A stretch of DNA of 44,203 nt from Anaerolineales bacterium (GCA_016935415.1 JAFGRA010000186.1:1-44203), one strand, 5' to 3'; shown: positions 32,931 through 40,949, counted from the stretch's first letter. Notes: generated by a model not told the origin, from the letters alone. Program-made: numbers and translations.

Positions 32931-33938
32931 TTATTTACCTTTACGCCCCGGCAACCCCACCGCTTCACGCACTTCTTGCATCGTCTGCTTGGCAATCACA
33001 GAAGCACGTTCGGCCCCATCGTAGAGGATGTCCCAGATTTCGTCAGGCTTTTCTTCCAATGCGGCCCGCCGTTCGCGGAAGGGCGCCAGGTCTGCGTTCA
33101 AGTTTTTGGCATAGCGCTTCTTGCAATCCACACAGCCGATCCCGGCTCGGCGGCACTCGACATTAATCATCTCGACCTCTTCCGACGGGGAAAAGATCTT
33201 GTGCATGGTGAAGACGTTGCACACATCCGGGTCGCCGGGGTCGTCGCGGCGCAGGCGCTGCGGGTCGGTCAGCATTTGCATGACCAGCTTCTGGGTTTCT
33301 TCGGGAGATGCAGCCAACTCGATATGGTTATTGAGGCTCTTGCTCATCTTGCGTTCCCCGTCGATACCCAGCACCTTGGGGATTTCGGTGGCCTTCATCT
33401 GCGGCTCGACCAACACGTCCTGCACGCCGTAGCGATAATGGAACGAGCGCACGATCTCACGCGTAAACTCAATGTGCGGGGCCTGATCGACACCCACCGG
33501 CACGAGGTCGGCCTTGTAGAGCGTGATGTCGGCGGCCTGCAAGACCGGGTAACCCAACAAGCCGTAGTTCACGTTGTCGGGATGGTCGCGCACCTTCTCC
33601 TTGAAGGTCGGCAGGTCGGTCAGCTTGCCCATCATAGTGACCATCGAAAAGATGACGTGCAGTTCATTCACTTCGGGGACGTGCGATTGCACGAAAAGGA
33701 TGGTTTCTTCCGGGCGGATGCCCATCGCCAACCAGTCCAGCGCCATTTCGAAAGTATTCTCTTTCAGGCTCTGGGTGGTTTCCACCGTGGTCAGGGCGTG
33801 CAGGTCAACGATACAGTAAATGCAATCGTACTCGTCTTGCAAGCCCACGTAATTCTTGATCGCACCCAGGTAATTGCCCAGGTGCTGGCGGCCGGTGGGG
33901 CGGGCGCCGGAAAAAACGCGGCCCTTCTTTGCGCTCAT
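32931..33938 (-). CDS. trpS: Tryptophanyl-tRNA synthetase with four-Cys (iron-sulfur-like) motif
   Basis: A 335-residue class I synthetase that charges tRNA-Trp. The HIGH-like motif is RQHLGNYLGAI, the KMSKS motif is GERKMSKSLNNH, and the fold is complete. The C-terminal part contains Cys residues spaced C-x21-C-x6-C-x2-C (PDVCNVF ... VECRRAGIGCVDCKK), close to the pattern that holds a [4Fe-4S] cluster near the anticodon-binding region in the Thermotoga-type enzyme (recalled from the literature, not searched). The ATG at 33938 overlaps the stop of the selenoprotein gene as ATGA and has GAGGAG six bases before it, so the two genes are translated as a pair. Stop is near the bidirectional terminator. 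Confidence 0.95.
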   Translation of the reverse strand: MSAKKGRVFSGARPTGRQHLGNYLGAIKNYVGLQDEYDCIYCIVDLHALTTVETTQSLKENTFEMALDWLAMGIRPEETILFVQSHVPEVNELHVIFSMVTMMGKLTDLPTFKEKVRDHPDNVNYGLLGYPVLQAADITLYKADLVPVGVDQAPHIEFTREIVRSFHYRYGVQDVLVEPQMKATEIPKVLGIDGERKMSKSLNNHIELAASPEETQKLVMQMLTDPQRLRRDDPGDPDVCNVFTMHKIFSPSEEVEMINVECRRAGIGCVDCKKRYAKNLNADLAPFRERRAALEEKPDEIWDILYDGAERASVIAKQTMQEVREAVGLPGRKGK

Positions 33939-34195
33939 GCGTGCTCCTCTATATACTTTTTGAAGATTTGGGTCATTTCGCCCGGTTCAGCGTGACGGCC
34001 CAGTTGTTTTTTGGAAAAGATCAAATCATCATTCACCGCAAATTCGAAGCGGCCACCGTCAGAAGGGATTAGCGTAAAACCTTCGATCTGGCGCGCCAGA
34101 TTCGCGTCGTTCAAGATTTCAGCGACCAAACTGGTCGCGTAGCCGGTATAGTTTCAAACTACACAGTACTCCAATGAGACTTTGAAATGGGTCAC
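33935..34195 (-). CDS. SelW/Rdx-family selenoprotein (in-frame UGA = selenocysteine)
   Basis: An 86-residue thioredoxin-like protein of the Rdx (SelW/SelT/SelH) family. The start is GTG at 34195-34193, five bases after AGGAGG. The reading runs V-S-L-E-Y-C-V-V-U-N-Y-T-G-Y, where U is a TGA codon at 34156-34154; C11 and U14 make a CxxU redox motif at the exact place of the family CxxC/CxxU. The rest (GFTLIPSDGGRFEFAVND, GEMTQIFKKYI) matches the family C-terminus, where the conserved part continues without break after the TGA. A SECIS-like hairpin lies just downstream. It ends in TGA overlapping the trpS ATG. Such proteins are small redox regulators, often linked to glutathione or thioredoxin. 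Starting after the UGA would remove the active site. Confidence 0.85.
34122..34138 (-). promoter_or_regulatory. Bacterial SECIS element in the selW-like gene
   Basis: Minus strand: GCGACC (34138-34133), loop AGTTT, GGTCGC (34127-34122), a perfect 6-bp stem. The loop has a G at its second base and begins 21 bases after the UGA. Both fit the bacterial SECIS rules (apical loop with a G in the first two bases, about 16-37 bases from UGA). It would recruit SelB. Confidence 0.75.
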
Positions 34196-34378
34196 AACAA
34201 CCTCCTATATTATAGGCTTAAAAAGATTTCCCGCCGGTGATATGACGGGAGGAGTAAATCAGCTTCACGCGGTGTGAGATTGCAAATTACAGCTTACAAA
34301 TTGCAGATCGTAGTCACAATCTTAGATCATTGCCGATATGTAAATGCGAGCAAAGTATAACATATCCAATACGCTAAC

Positions 34379-35800
34379 TTACGGCCGCCAGGAGTAATAC
34401 AAAAGAGAAAATGGCGCACTGTCTGTATCCATCCTACTCAGATCCACCAGAGTCTCCGTTTGTACTTCCCGCCCCTGGAGAGATAACGATTTAATCTGGT
34501 CCCCATAGATATTTGCTTCAATATTGACAGCTACCTTATAAGAAATCACATCGGGAAAGAAAAACGCATACAATTCTGGAACTATGTGAGATTCCGGCAT
34601 GCTATATGTTGCTCTAACCCGCCATGTGTCCGGGTCTAAAAAGTATAAATTATCGTCCAGACCATGACTGAATGCAACCTGCTCCCCAATCAGCGGGTTG
34701 CCCCATTCTCCTGTGGTGAGGTCTTTCAAATTCGCCCAGGTCTGTGTATCAATATCAAGCTCCCATAAGGACAAGAATTTTGGATATAAGCCCTGGAGCA
34801 CATAAAAACTACTGATCAGCTTGCGGTCTTTGACCTGGATGGTGTAATAATCATCTACGGGAAAGCCAAACCAGGCATCGGCTGGAAACTCAACCGGATA
34901 GGGAATCTCAATGGTTGAATAATCGCCAATTGAATGTACCTGCACGACCTGAACCGAATTACCCAAAATAACCAATTCATCTTTACTCAGCCATACCGGC
35001 TGGTTATTCAAATACCGGATCGGTTTTTCATTTTTCTCCTGTACCAAAATACGGTCGGTTTCACCGCTGGAGACTTCTACAAGGTAGTAGCTGTATCCAC
35101 TAAAATCTTGGTGTACAAAGGCGATGTATTTCCCGTCTGGAGACCACACCGGTGGGTACTCAATCCAGGAGACACCGATCACACAACTATCCCCCCAATA
35201 GGTATCATAACGCGTAACTTCCTGACTAACTTGGCGCTGATCACTGCCATCGGGCCGCATGACCCAGATACTATCTGTACCGGCCATCTCTGGATCAAAT
35301 GGGAGGCTAGCATTGACCTGCTTAGGTTGAGATTTTATGTACGCAATCCAGTTCCCATCGGGAGACCAGACAGGGTAAATATAATCCGTCTCAGGTTCGG
35401 CCAATAACACATCAAGCGCATCATAAGGATATTGGGATACGCCAATTTGGCTTCTCGTATCAGGGTCACACTGCCACAAAAAATCTCCTCCAAAATTCAG
35501 CGCAATATCGGGGTGTGGGAATGGTGTCGGGGAAGGCCCGGGAGTATCTTGCGGCGTCGGAGTCGCTGGCGGAGATGTGGCCGTGGGCGCAGCCGTCTGC
35601 GCTGCCCACTCCGTCTGCTTGGCTTGGTAGGTTGGAAGATATTCCTTGCTGGTCAGGGTTTCTGTTGCTGTCCGCGCTACCGGCGACATAGTCGGCGTAG
35701 CTGTGCTTTGCAGCCCAACATCACTGCCACACCCCGCCAGGAGGAGCAGGGCAAGCAGCAAGATCAACAATCGAAACTTCCCACCATCCATCATTCCCAT
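34379..35800 (-). CDS. TolB-like beta-propeller lipoprotein
   Basis: A 473-residue exported lipoprotein. The signal peptide ends in a canonical lipobox LLAGC (Cys near residue 24), followed by a Thr/Pro/Ser-rich linker to about residue 100 (TATPTMSPVART, PTPQDTPGPSPTPFPH). The remaining 370 residues contain PD40/WD40-like blades, clearest in YPVWSPDGNWIAYI and PPVWSPDGKYIAFV, so it is a beta-propeller, probably outside the membrane. Propellers of this type usually serve protein binding; no enzyme signature is visible. The ATG follows GGAGGG by about six bases. It stands alone; the 183 bases upstream of 34379 towards selW hold only AT-rich sequence and a weak hairpin. Confidence 0.75.
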   Translation of the reverse strand: MGMMDGGKFRLLILLLALLLLAGCGSDVGLQSTATPTMSPVARTATETLTSKEYLPTYQAKQTEWAAQTAAPTATSPPATPTPQDTPGPSPTPFPHPDIALNFGGDFLWQCDPDTRSQIGVSQYPYDALDVLLAEPETDYIYPVWSPDGNWIAYIKSQPKQVNASLPFDPEMAGTDSIWVMRPDGSDQRQVSQEVTRYDTYWGDSCVIGVSWIEYPPVWSPDGKYIAFVHQDFSGYSYYLVEVSSGETDRILVQEKNEKPIRYLNNQPVWLSKDELVILGNSVQVVQVHSIGDYSTIEIPYPVEFPADAWFGFPVDDYYTIQVKDRKLISSFYVLQGLYPKFLSLWELDIDTQTWANLKDLTTGEWGNPLIGEQVAFSHGLDDNLYFLDPDTWRVRATYSMPESHIVPELYAFFFPDVISYKVAVNIEANIYGDQIKSLSLQGREVQTETLVDLSRMDTDSAPFSLLYYSWRP

Positions 35801-35965
35801 GCTATCCCTCCACGCAGGTCAACACCAATCCCATTGCGAATATCATCGCTAACATGATAACCCGAATTAGCAGGCCTGTCATTAGCAAGCTATTAAGACC
35901 CCATAATGACAACAAATTATGCTCTCGTTTTTACCCAAGTGAATGAGCCGAAATCGGCATTCCCC

Positions 35966-37036
35966 CTATTCCTCCACGCGCACAATGTCCCAGGTGTCAT
36001 CGGCTTTGAGGGTGGCGGGCGTATCCCCATCCCACCAATAGTGATAGTAGAAGTAGTGATAACCTTGCAGCACGGAGGGATTGCGGCCCAATGTAACGAC
36101 AATGTGGTCGGGCGACATGGCGGCGAAGTAATCCGCGCGCAAGTTGTCGCGCTTGCCCCAGGTTGGGTCGACCGGCACCCAGCCCGCCCCCGGCAGGTAG
36201 ACCTCGGTCCAGTCGTGCTTGGTCTGGCCCGGCTCGTAGTAGCCATCGGCGTAGTAAGTCACGCCCTCGACGAAACGCGCGGGGATACCCTGCGAGCGGT
36301 TGAGGGCAATGAACAGGTCGGAGAACTCGGTGCAGTCGCCGCCCCGGTTTTCGAGCGCGGTCAGCGCCCCCAGATCCATGGGCTCGTAGCCGGTGTAGGT
36401 GATATTGTCGCCGATGTAATTGTAGAAAGCCTCGACCTGCTGGCAGGTGTTGGCAACGTTGGTCGACAGGTTTCCGGCCAGATTATAGATGCGCTGGTTA
36501 TCGGCCTCGATGAAGGCTTCCGGCTGGTCGAATTCATCCGGCAGCATCCCCACACACTCGTCCAACGTGATCTCTACGGCGTTGACGGCTACTGCGTAGC
36601 GCAGGTGAATGTCCAGCACATCGCCGGGAGCCACATCCTTGAATTCGAACAGAGCGTACTCGTTGCCGTATTCATCGCTGACACGCTGGTAACCAGCCGG
36701 GTCGGTTTCGGTGGAGAGCACAATCTGGTACGGCCAGACGTGCCGCACCAGCGCTACCCAGATCTGGATTTTTGTAACCGGCACCTGACCGGTATTCTGC
36801 AAATTGACGGTGTGTTCGATCTCGTAGTTGACCACAAGGTCTGCGCTGGAGATATCGTTCTCCCCCGGGCCGGGCGCTAAATGCTGCACCACCTTGGCGG
36901 GGGCCGGGCCGCCCGAGCCGGAGTTCAAGGAAGGGTTGGACTCCCTGACGCCTAGCACCTGGCGGGTGACGTAATTGCACGATAGGCTGGTGAGCAGCAG
37001 CATCACCAGGATCAACAACAAACCTTTGCGGCGCAT
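35966..37036 (-). CDS. Transglutaminase-like domain lipoprotein
   Basis: A 356-residue exported protein. A hydrophobic N-terminus ends TSLSCN, a likely lipoprotein Cys. Residues about 55-165 form a beta-rich domain, and residues about 190-330 a transglutaminase/cysteine-protease-like domain with a complete triad: Cys in RGGDCTEFSDLF, His in TKHDWTEVYLPG, and Asp in WVPVDPTWG. Bacterial members are usually peptidases or amidases rather than cross-linkers. The ATG directly follows the TAG of the DHODH-like gene (no gap), so the two are translated together, although a functional link between a membrane-side protease and a flavin enzyme is not obvious. Confidence 0.82.
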   Translation of the reverse strand: MRRKGLLLILVMLLLTSLSCNYVTRQVLGVRESNPSLNSGSGGPAPAKVVQHLAPGPGENDISSADLVVNYEIEHTVNLQNTGQVPVTKIQIWVALVRHVWPYQIVLSTETDPAGYQRVSDEYGNEYALFEFKDVAPGDVLDIHLRYAVAVNAVEITLDECVGMLPDEFDQPEAFIEADNQRIYNLAGNLSTNVANTCQQVEAFYNYIGDNITYTGYEPMDLGALTALENRGGDCTEFSDLFIALNRSQGIPARFVEGVTYYADGYYEPGQTKHDWTEVYLPGAGWVPVDPTWGKRDNLRADYFAAMSPDHIVVTLGRNPSVLQGYHYFYYHYWWDGDTPATLKADDTWDIVRVEE

Positions 37037-37834
37037 CTACTCCGCAACCTCCCCTTCTATGTCCTGCATTTGGAAATCGGCGGCGTCCGCCTGCCAATCG
37101 CCGCGCCACAAGACCGTATCCAACTGCACGGCCTGGGCACCGGCCCTGAGCATGGCTTTGGCCTGTTCAGGTGTATAAATGCCGCCTGCACCGATCACCG
37201 GCAGGTCGGCCTTCGCCAGCGCCTGCACTACCGCCAACGCCTGCGGGAAGAGCGTCGGCCCATACAGGCGGCCGCGCACCAGTTCCCCATTCTGGCCGGG
37301 CAGCGCGCCGCGCGGCGGGGCCAGGCTGATCGCCGCCGCGCCCGCCTCCAAGACCACCGGCGCAAGCTCCAAGGCGCGGTGCAGCGGCAGGCGCATGACT
37401 ACCGCCAGTTCGCCCTGTGCGGCGGCGGCCATATCTCTCGCCAGCCCGGCTTGCATCTCATCCGGCAAACCGATCTCGACCGCGGTCACGCCTTCTTGTA
37501 TTTCCAGGCGCTCGACCATCTGCACGATCTGGTGCGGCTGGTCGCTTAGCAGGTGTACGATCACCGGCAAGGGAGCACGCGCCCAATAGGCGGCATAATG
37601 CCGAAGCACGTACCCCAGCCCATGGTTCGGGTAACCGGTGTGCAGCAAGGCCCCACCCGGGAACGGCAAAAAGCGCGGCAGCCGCGCCGGGGTGCGAGGC
37701 GTAAGGCTGATCGGGCTGGTGATGAATGCCCCCAGGCAGTCCAGATCGAGCGGGCCGCGCGGGTCGGGGAAAAAGCCCAGGCTTCCGGCGGCGTTCATCA
37801 ATGGGAGGTTTAAATGCAGGTCGAATTTCGGCAT
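37037..37834 (-). CDS. Dihydroorotate dehydrogenase-like FMN barrel protein
   Basis: About 265 residues of a (beta/alpha)8 barrel related to class 1 dihydroorotate dehydrogenase. The N-terminus LPLMNAAGSLGFFPD corresponds to the L-x-N-P/A-x-G start of that family. The phosphate/FMN end is present as LPVIGAGGIYTPEQAKAML and GAQAVQLDTVL. The middle is shorter than in PyrD and the substrate-binding residues are not clearly kept (for example no NCPN pattern), so it may have another substrate. The ATG at 37834 is preferred over a TTG at 37882 because homology starts there; neither has a clear ribosome site. The transglutaminase-like gene follows without a gap. Confidence 0.6.
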   Translation of the reverse strand: MPKFDLHLNLPLMNAAGSLGFFPDPRGPLDLDCLGAFITSPISLTPRTPARLPRFLPFPGGALLHTGYPNHGLGYVLRHYAAYWARAPLPVIVHLLSDQPHQIVQMVERLEIQEGVTAVEIGLPDEMQAGLARDMAAAAQGELAVVMRLPLHRALELAPVVLEAGAAAISLAPPRGALPGQNGELVRGRLYGPTLFPQALAVVQALAKADLPVIGAGGIYTPEQAKAMLRAGAQAVQLDTVLWRGDWQADAADFQMQDIEGEVAE

Positions 37835-37974
37835 GATAATCAGTATTCGGTAAATGCCCTGGCAAGAAATTTTTACAGCCAAAGTCTTTTGGGCGTTTAC
37901 CTAAGTATAGTAAACCAGCCACGTTAAGTGCAGATTAATTGTGTGGCAAGTTTGGAATAAATCATCCACGAACA

Positions 37975-37983
37975 TGATATAAT
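37975..37983 (+). promoter_or_regulatory. Extended -10 box for a leaderless DsbA-like mRNA
   Basis: TGATATAAT (37975-37983) is a perfect extended -10 element. Seven bases later is the ATG at 37991, so transcription should start at or next to the start codon. No ribosome site exists upstream, as expected for a leaderless mRNA. Confidence 0.55.
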
Positions 37984-37990
37984 CCCGCCT

Positions 37991-38785
37991 ATGGACGAAA
38001 TAGAGCAAACTTCATCGCATACCGAAGATTTCGAAGCCGAAGACGACGGCAGGTTATTGACATTCAAGGTAAACCGGTCGTTCTTCACCCTGATTACGAC
38101 AATCGTGGCCTTCGTGGCCGGAATTGGATTGGGCTTTGTATTTTGGGGACGCGGCGCAGCACCAGTTGCTACCGCCAACACCGCCGAGCAACCCGCTGCC
38201 GCAGCGGCCCAACCCGCACAACAAGCCGCCGCCACAGAAGGCCCGATCCCGCGCTACGATTTTCCCCTCGCCGAGGACGCGCCCATCTTGGGCAAAGCAG
38301 ACGCGCCGATCCAGATCATTGAATTCAGTGATTTTGAATGCCCCTATTGCCAGCGCCACTTCCAGGAAACCTACCCCCAACTACTGGCCGAATATGGCGA
38401 TGTGCTCCAATTGGCCTTCGTCGATTTCCCGTTAACCAGCATCCATCCCAATGCCTTCCCCGCTTCGGAAGCGGCGCACTGTGCTCAAGACCAGGGTGCT
38501 TTCTGGGATTATCACGATTTACTCTTCGAAGGTTCCCTCGGCTTGAGCCGCGAGGCCTACGAAGGCTATGCGGAAGAACTCGGACTGGACATGGGAGCAT
38601 TCACCGAATGCCTGGATGAAGGCACCCATACCCAAACCGTGCAGAACAATTTCGAAGCCGCCCGCACCTTGGGCGTGCAGTCAACCCCTACCTTCTTGAT
38701 AAACGGTATCCCGGTGGTCGGGGCGCAGCCTTTCGAGATTTTCCAACAAATCATCGAAGGCGAACTCAACGGCACCAACAACTAA
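37991..38785 (+). CDS. Membrane-anchored DsbA-like thioredoxin-fold protein
   Basis: A 264-residue protein. A short acidic cytoplasmic N-terminus is followed by one membrane helix (about residues 33-53, FFTLITTIVAFVAGIGLGFVF), an Ala/Gln-rich linker (about 60-85), and a DsbA/thioredoxin domain facing outward. The redox motif is CPYC in FSDFECPYCQRHF, and the cis-Pro loop is GVQSTPTFLING. The protein should oxidise or isomerise disulfides in exported proteins, or reduce them with a partner. All catalytic residues are present. The mRNA is probably leaderless (extended -10 box seven bases before the ATG). A strong terminator follows. Confidence 0.9.
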   Translation: MDEIEQTSSHTEDFEAEDDGRLLTFKVNRSFFTLITTIVAFVAGIGLGFVFWGRGAAPVATANTAEQPAAAAAQPAQQAAATEGPIPRYDFPLAEDAPILGKADAPIQIIEFSDFECPYCQRHFQETYPQLLAEYGDVLQLAFVDFPLTSIHPNAFPASEAAHCAQDQGAFWDYHDLLFEGSLGLSREAYEGYAEELGLDMGAFTECLDEGTHTQTVQNNFEAARTLGVQSTPTFLINGIPVVGAQPFEIFQQIIEGELNGTNN

Positions 38786-38803
38786 TCTAATATTTGCGAA
38801 TCG

Positions 38804-38835
38804 AAACCGGCTGGCTAACGCCAGCCGGTTTTTTT
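38804..38835 (+). terminator. Rho-independent terminator after the DsbA-like gene
   Basis: A perfect 12-bp stem (AAACCGGCTGGC at 38804-38815 with GCCAGCCGGTTT at 38820-38831), loop TAAC, and a T-run extending to 38835. It reaches to the stop codon of the opposing gene at 38834. Confidence 0.92.
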
Positions 38836-39172
38836 ATTGCGGGTCTTCGTTGTGAGCGCCACCCTCTATTGGGATAATTTCATCCTCAGTAGGGTTGACA
38901 ATAATACTAAAGACTATTGCATAAAATACTGCACTCAAAACCACCAGTACGTAAACTATGCCAAAATATTCCACCTCGAGTAGAGGCACCTTGCCCAACC
39001 CAACCAGAAAACCAATAACAAACGCAACCAGAGTAGGTATTACCAGGATAATCCCGGTAACACGTGCGCGCCATCCCTCAAGCTTGATTTTTCTCGTCAA
39101 CTGAAATTTTCCAGTACACAATGCATATATACCTACAAAAAAGATTGCGATATCGATCATTTTCCAGAGCAT
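38834..39172 (-). CDS. Small membrane protein, function unknown
   Basis: A 112-residue protein with three hydrophobic segments: the N-terminus (MIDIAIFFVGIYALCTG), the middle (TGIILVIPTLVAFVIGFLVG) and the second half (FGIVYVLVVLSAVFYAIVFSII), ending in an acidic tail (TEDEIIPIEGG). I do not recognise a family. The ATG at 39172 follows GGAGGG by five bases; an in-frame GTG at 39190 has no such site. It starts 18 bases after the stop of the larger membrane protein gene at 39191 on the same strand, so the two are probably one operon and may work together. Confidence 0.7.
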   Translation of the reverse strand: MLWKMIDIAIFFVGIYALCTGKFQLTRKIKLEGWRARVTGIILVIPTLVAFVIGFLVGLGKVPLLEVEYFGIVYVLVVLSAVFYAIVFSIIVNPTEDEIIPIEGGAHNEDPQ

Positions 39173-39190
39173 ACTTCCCTCCGAAATCAC

Positions 39191-40495
39191 CTAGAACAAA
39201 ATCGGGATCGCCAGGATCAGGAAGGTCGTCCAGGCCAGGTAGGCGACTGCCGCCACCTTGAAGCTCTGGTGCAGGGCGGGCAGCCAATCCGCTTTCCCGG
39301 CGCGCAGCACACTGACCAGCAGATATATCAGAATGCCGATATTGATGCTGTTCCAGCCAATGATGGTCAGGCGGTTCTGGGTGATGCCGCCCTCCACCGT
39401 GCGGTACACGGTGGCCGACATGGCGTACAGACTGACCACGATCACCAATACGGTCAGCACGATGATGCCGGTGCGCAGCCATTTCTGGACACGCGCCGAG
39501 AGGCCTTCCAGCGAGATCGGGGTAACCCCTACCAGCAGCCCCATGATGGCAAACAGCATCAAGTTGTAGATAATAAGCACATCGCGGTTCTTGAACGGCT
39601 CCGAGAAATTGAAGGGGATGAACCCCAGGTAGATCAGGCCAACCAGAATGGTAGGCAGCAACATGAAACGCGGCACGGTCGCCACCAGGCGGCTGATGCC
39701 GCGCTCGAAGTCTTGTTCGAGCGGGCTTGCCTTCGGATCATAGCCGATCGCCACCGCGATGACGGCAATCACCCCGGCCCCGCCGGCAAAGCCCAGTCGC
39801 ATGATCTCATCGGAAATCTCGACGTTTAATGCATCAAATAGGCCAAATGTGATCCCAATGAAAATATACACCGCCCCCAGGAAAAGCCCGCCGGTCACCA
39901 CCGCCTCGATGGATTTATGTAAGAAGGCATACAGCGCTTTAGCATCCGGCCGCCAGCCCAGAAGCGCAGCCCCCACCCCAATCCAGGTCAGCAAGGGCAG
40001 GTGAGCCGCCATCGATTGGCGATAGTGCTGATCCCAGGGCGAATTGGCGAACACATATGCCACCGCCGCCGTGATCACACTGCCAACAATCACGGCTTTC
40101 AGCGTATCTTTGCGGGTGGTCAACGCAAAATAGACGATCATGAGTAGGCCGACAATCGGCGCCCACAGCAAACCGAAGTAGGGCATGAACGGCCTGACAT
40201 CAGCAAATTCAAGGTCCGGGTCCGAAACGATCCACAACAAAAGCCCGGAGATCAGGCTGATCGGCACCACCAGCCCCCAGTTGACGATGCGCTGCTTGAC
40301 GACTTCGATACCTTCCAGGGCCAGCAGGCGGTAGTGCCAGGCCGCGAACAGTAAGCTGTCCGCCTCCTGGGCATAAGCCGCCGCCACCCCCGCGCCGAAT
40401 TGGTCAGCCTCGCCCGCCTTTCGAGCGGCTTGATATAAATTTTCTAATACTTGGGGATCAGTGCGAGCAGCAAGGATTTTAGTCTGATAATCCAA
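39191..40495 (-). CDS. Polytopic membrane protein, function unknown
   Basis: A 434-residue protein with a cytoplasmic N-terminal helix region (about 65 residues, ENLYQAARKAGEADQFGAG, which looks like a TPR-type or helical pair) followed by about eleven membrane segments. No transporter or enzyme motif is visible. It may be related to uncharacterised DUF-type membrane families, but I cannot name one with confidence. The start is a TTG at 40495, supported by GGAGGT about five bases upstream. A small membrane protein gene follows on the same strand. Expression and membrane topology are the only safe statements. Confidence 0.7.
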   Translation of the reverse strand: MDYQTKILAARTDPQVLENLYQAARKAGEADQFGAGVAAAYAQEADSLLFAAWHYRLLALEGIEVVKQRIVNWGLVVPISLISGLLLWIVSDPDLEFADVRPFMPYFGLLWAPIVGLLMIVYFALTTRKDTLKAVIVGSVITAAVAYVFANSPWDQHYRQSMAAHLPLLTWIGVGAALLGWRPDAKALYAFLHKSIEAVVTGGLFLGAVYIFIGITFGLFDALNVEISDEIMRLGFAGGAGVIAVIAVAIGYDPKASPLEQDFERGISRLVATVPRFMLLPTILVGLIYLGFIPFNFSEPFKNRDVLIIYNLMLFAIMGLLVGVTPISLEGLSARVQKWLRTGIIVLTVLVIVVSLYAMSATVYRTVEGGITQNRLTIIGWNSINIGILIYLLVSVLRAGKADWLPALHQSFKVAAVAYLAWTTFLILAIPILF

Positions 40496-40640
40496 TTTCC
40501 ACCTCCACTACAAGCCGATACAATACTTCTATTATACCGTTAGCGGGGCAAACGCAAACAGCCTGTAGATAGTTTCTACCGGCTGTCTCAAATGAGATTT
40601 TATCTCCGTGCAAAATTGACGAAGAATTTTTCGTTGACTT

Positions 40641-40949
40641 CTAACTTGGTGGAGGCAGCGGATCGTCCATATCAGGCAAATCCACAACAGCACTTTCAGC
40701 CGGTTTCTGGCGCAAGGTTAGCACCCCCACCACCACCGGCACGACCATGAATAACAGGCCAACACACAAAGCCACAATGCCTACCCAGATGGGGGTTTGC
40801 CCAGAAGAAGAGAAATCGCCAAACTCACTCGTATACGTTCCTAAACCCGCAGCAGTCAGGCCACCATACAAGCAGGCGCAAATGCCGGGACAGCCGCACA
40901 GCAAAACTGCTACAACTGTGAGAATGATCGCCGTCGTTCGATTTTCCAT
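40641..40949 (-). CDS. Small Cys-rich membrane protein, function unknown
   Basis: A 102-residue protein with two membrane segments. The first (TAIILTVVAVLLCGCPGICAC) contains four Cys residues close together, and the second is PIWVGIVALCVGLLFMVVPVVVGVL. The tail is acidic and proline-rich (DLPDMDDPLPPPS). No family recognised. The ATG has AGGAGG eight bases upstream, a strong site, so it is very likely translated. It lies 58 bases from the S9 peptidase gene and 145 bases from the larger membrane protein, all on the same strand. Confidence 0.68.
   Translation of the reverse strand: MENRTTAIILTVVAVLLCGCPGICACLYGGLTAAGLGTYTSEFGDFSSSGQTPIWVGIVALCVGLLFMVVPVVVGVLTLRQKPAESAVVDLPDMDDPLPPPS

Noticed and set aside
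33935-34129. A 64-codon ORF starting at a TTG, the part of the SelW-like gene after the UGA
   Set aside because: It has no ribosome site and lacks the redox motif; the frame clearly continues upstream through a UGA to a GTG with AGGAGG.
34154-34156. The in-frame TGA as a pseudogene mutation or sequencing error
   Set aside because: It sits exactly at the Sec position of a CxxU motif, is followed by a SECIS-like hairpin, and the rest of the gene is intact, overlapping trpS in a coupled way.
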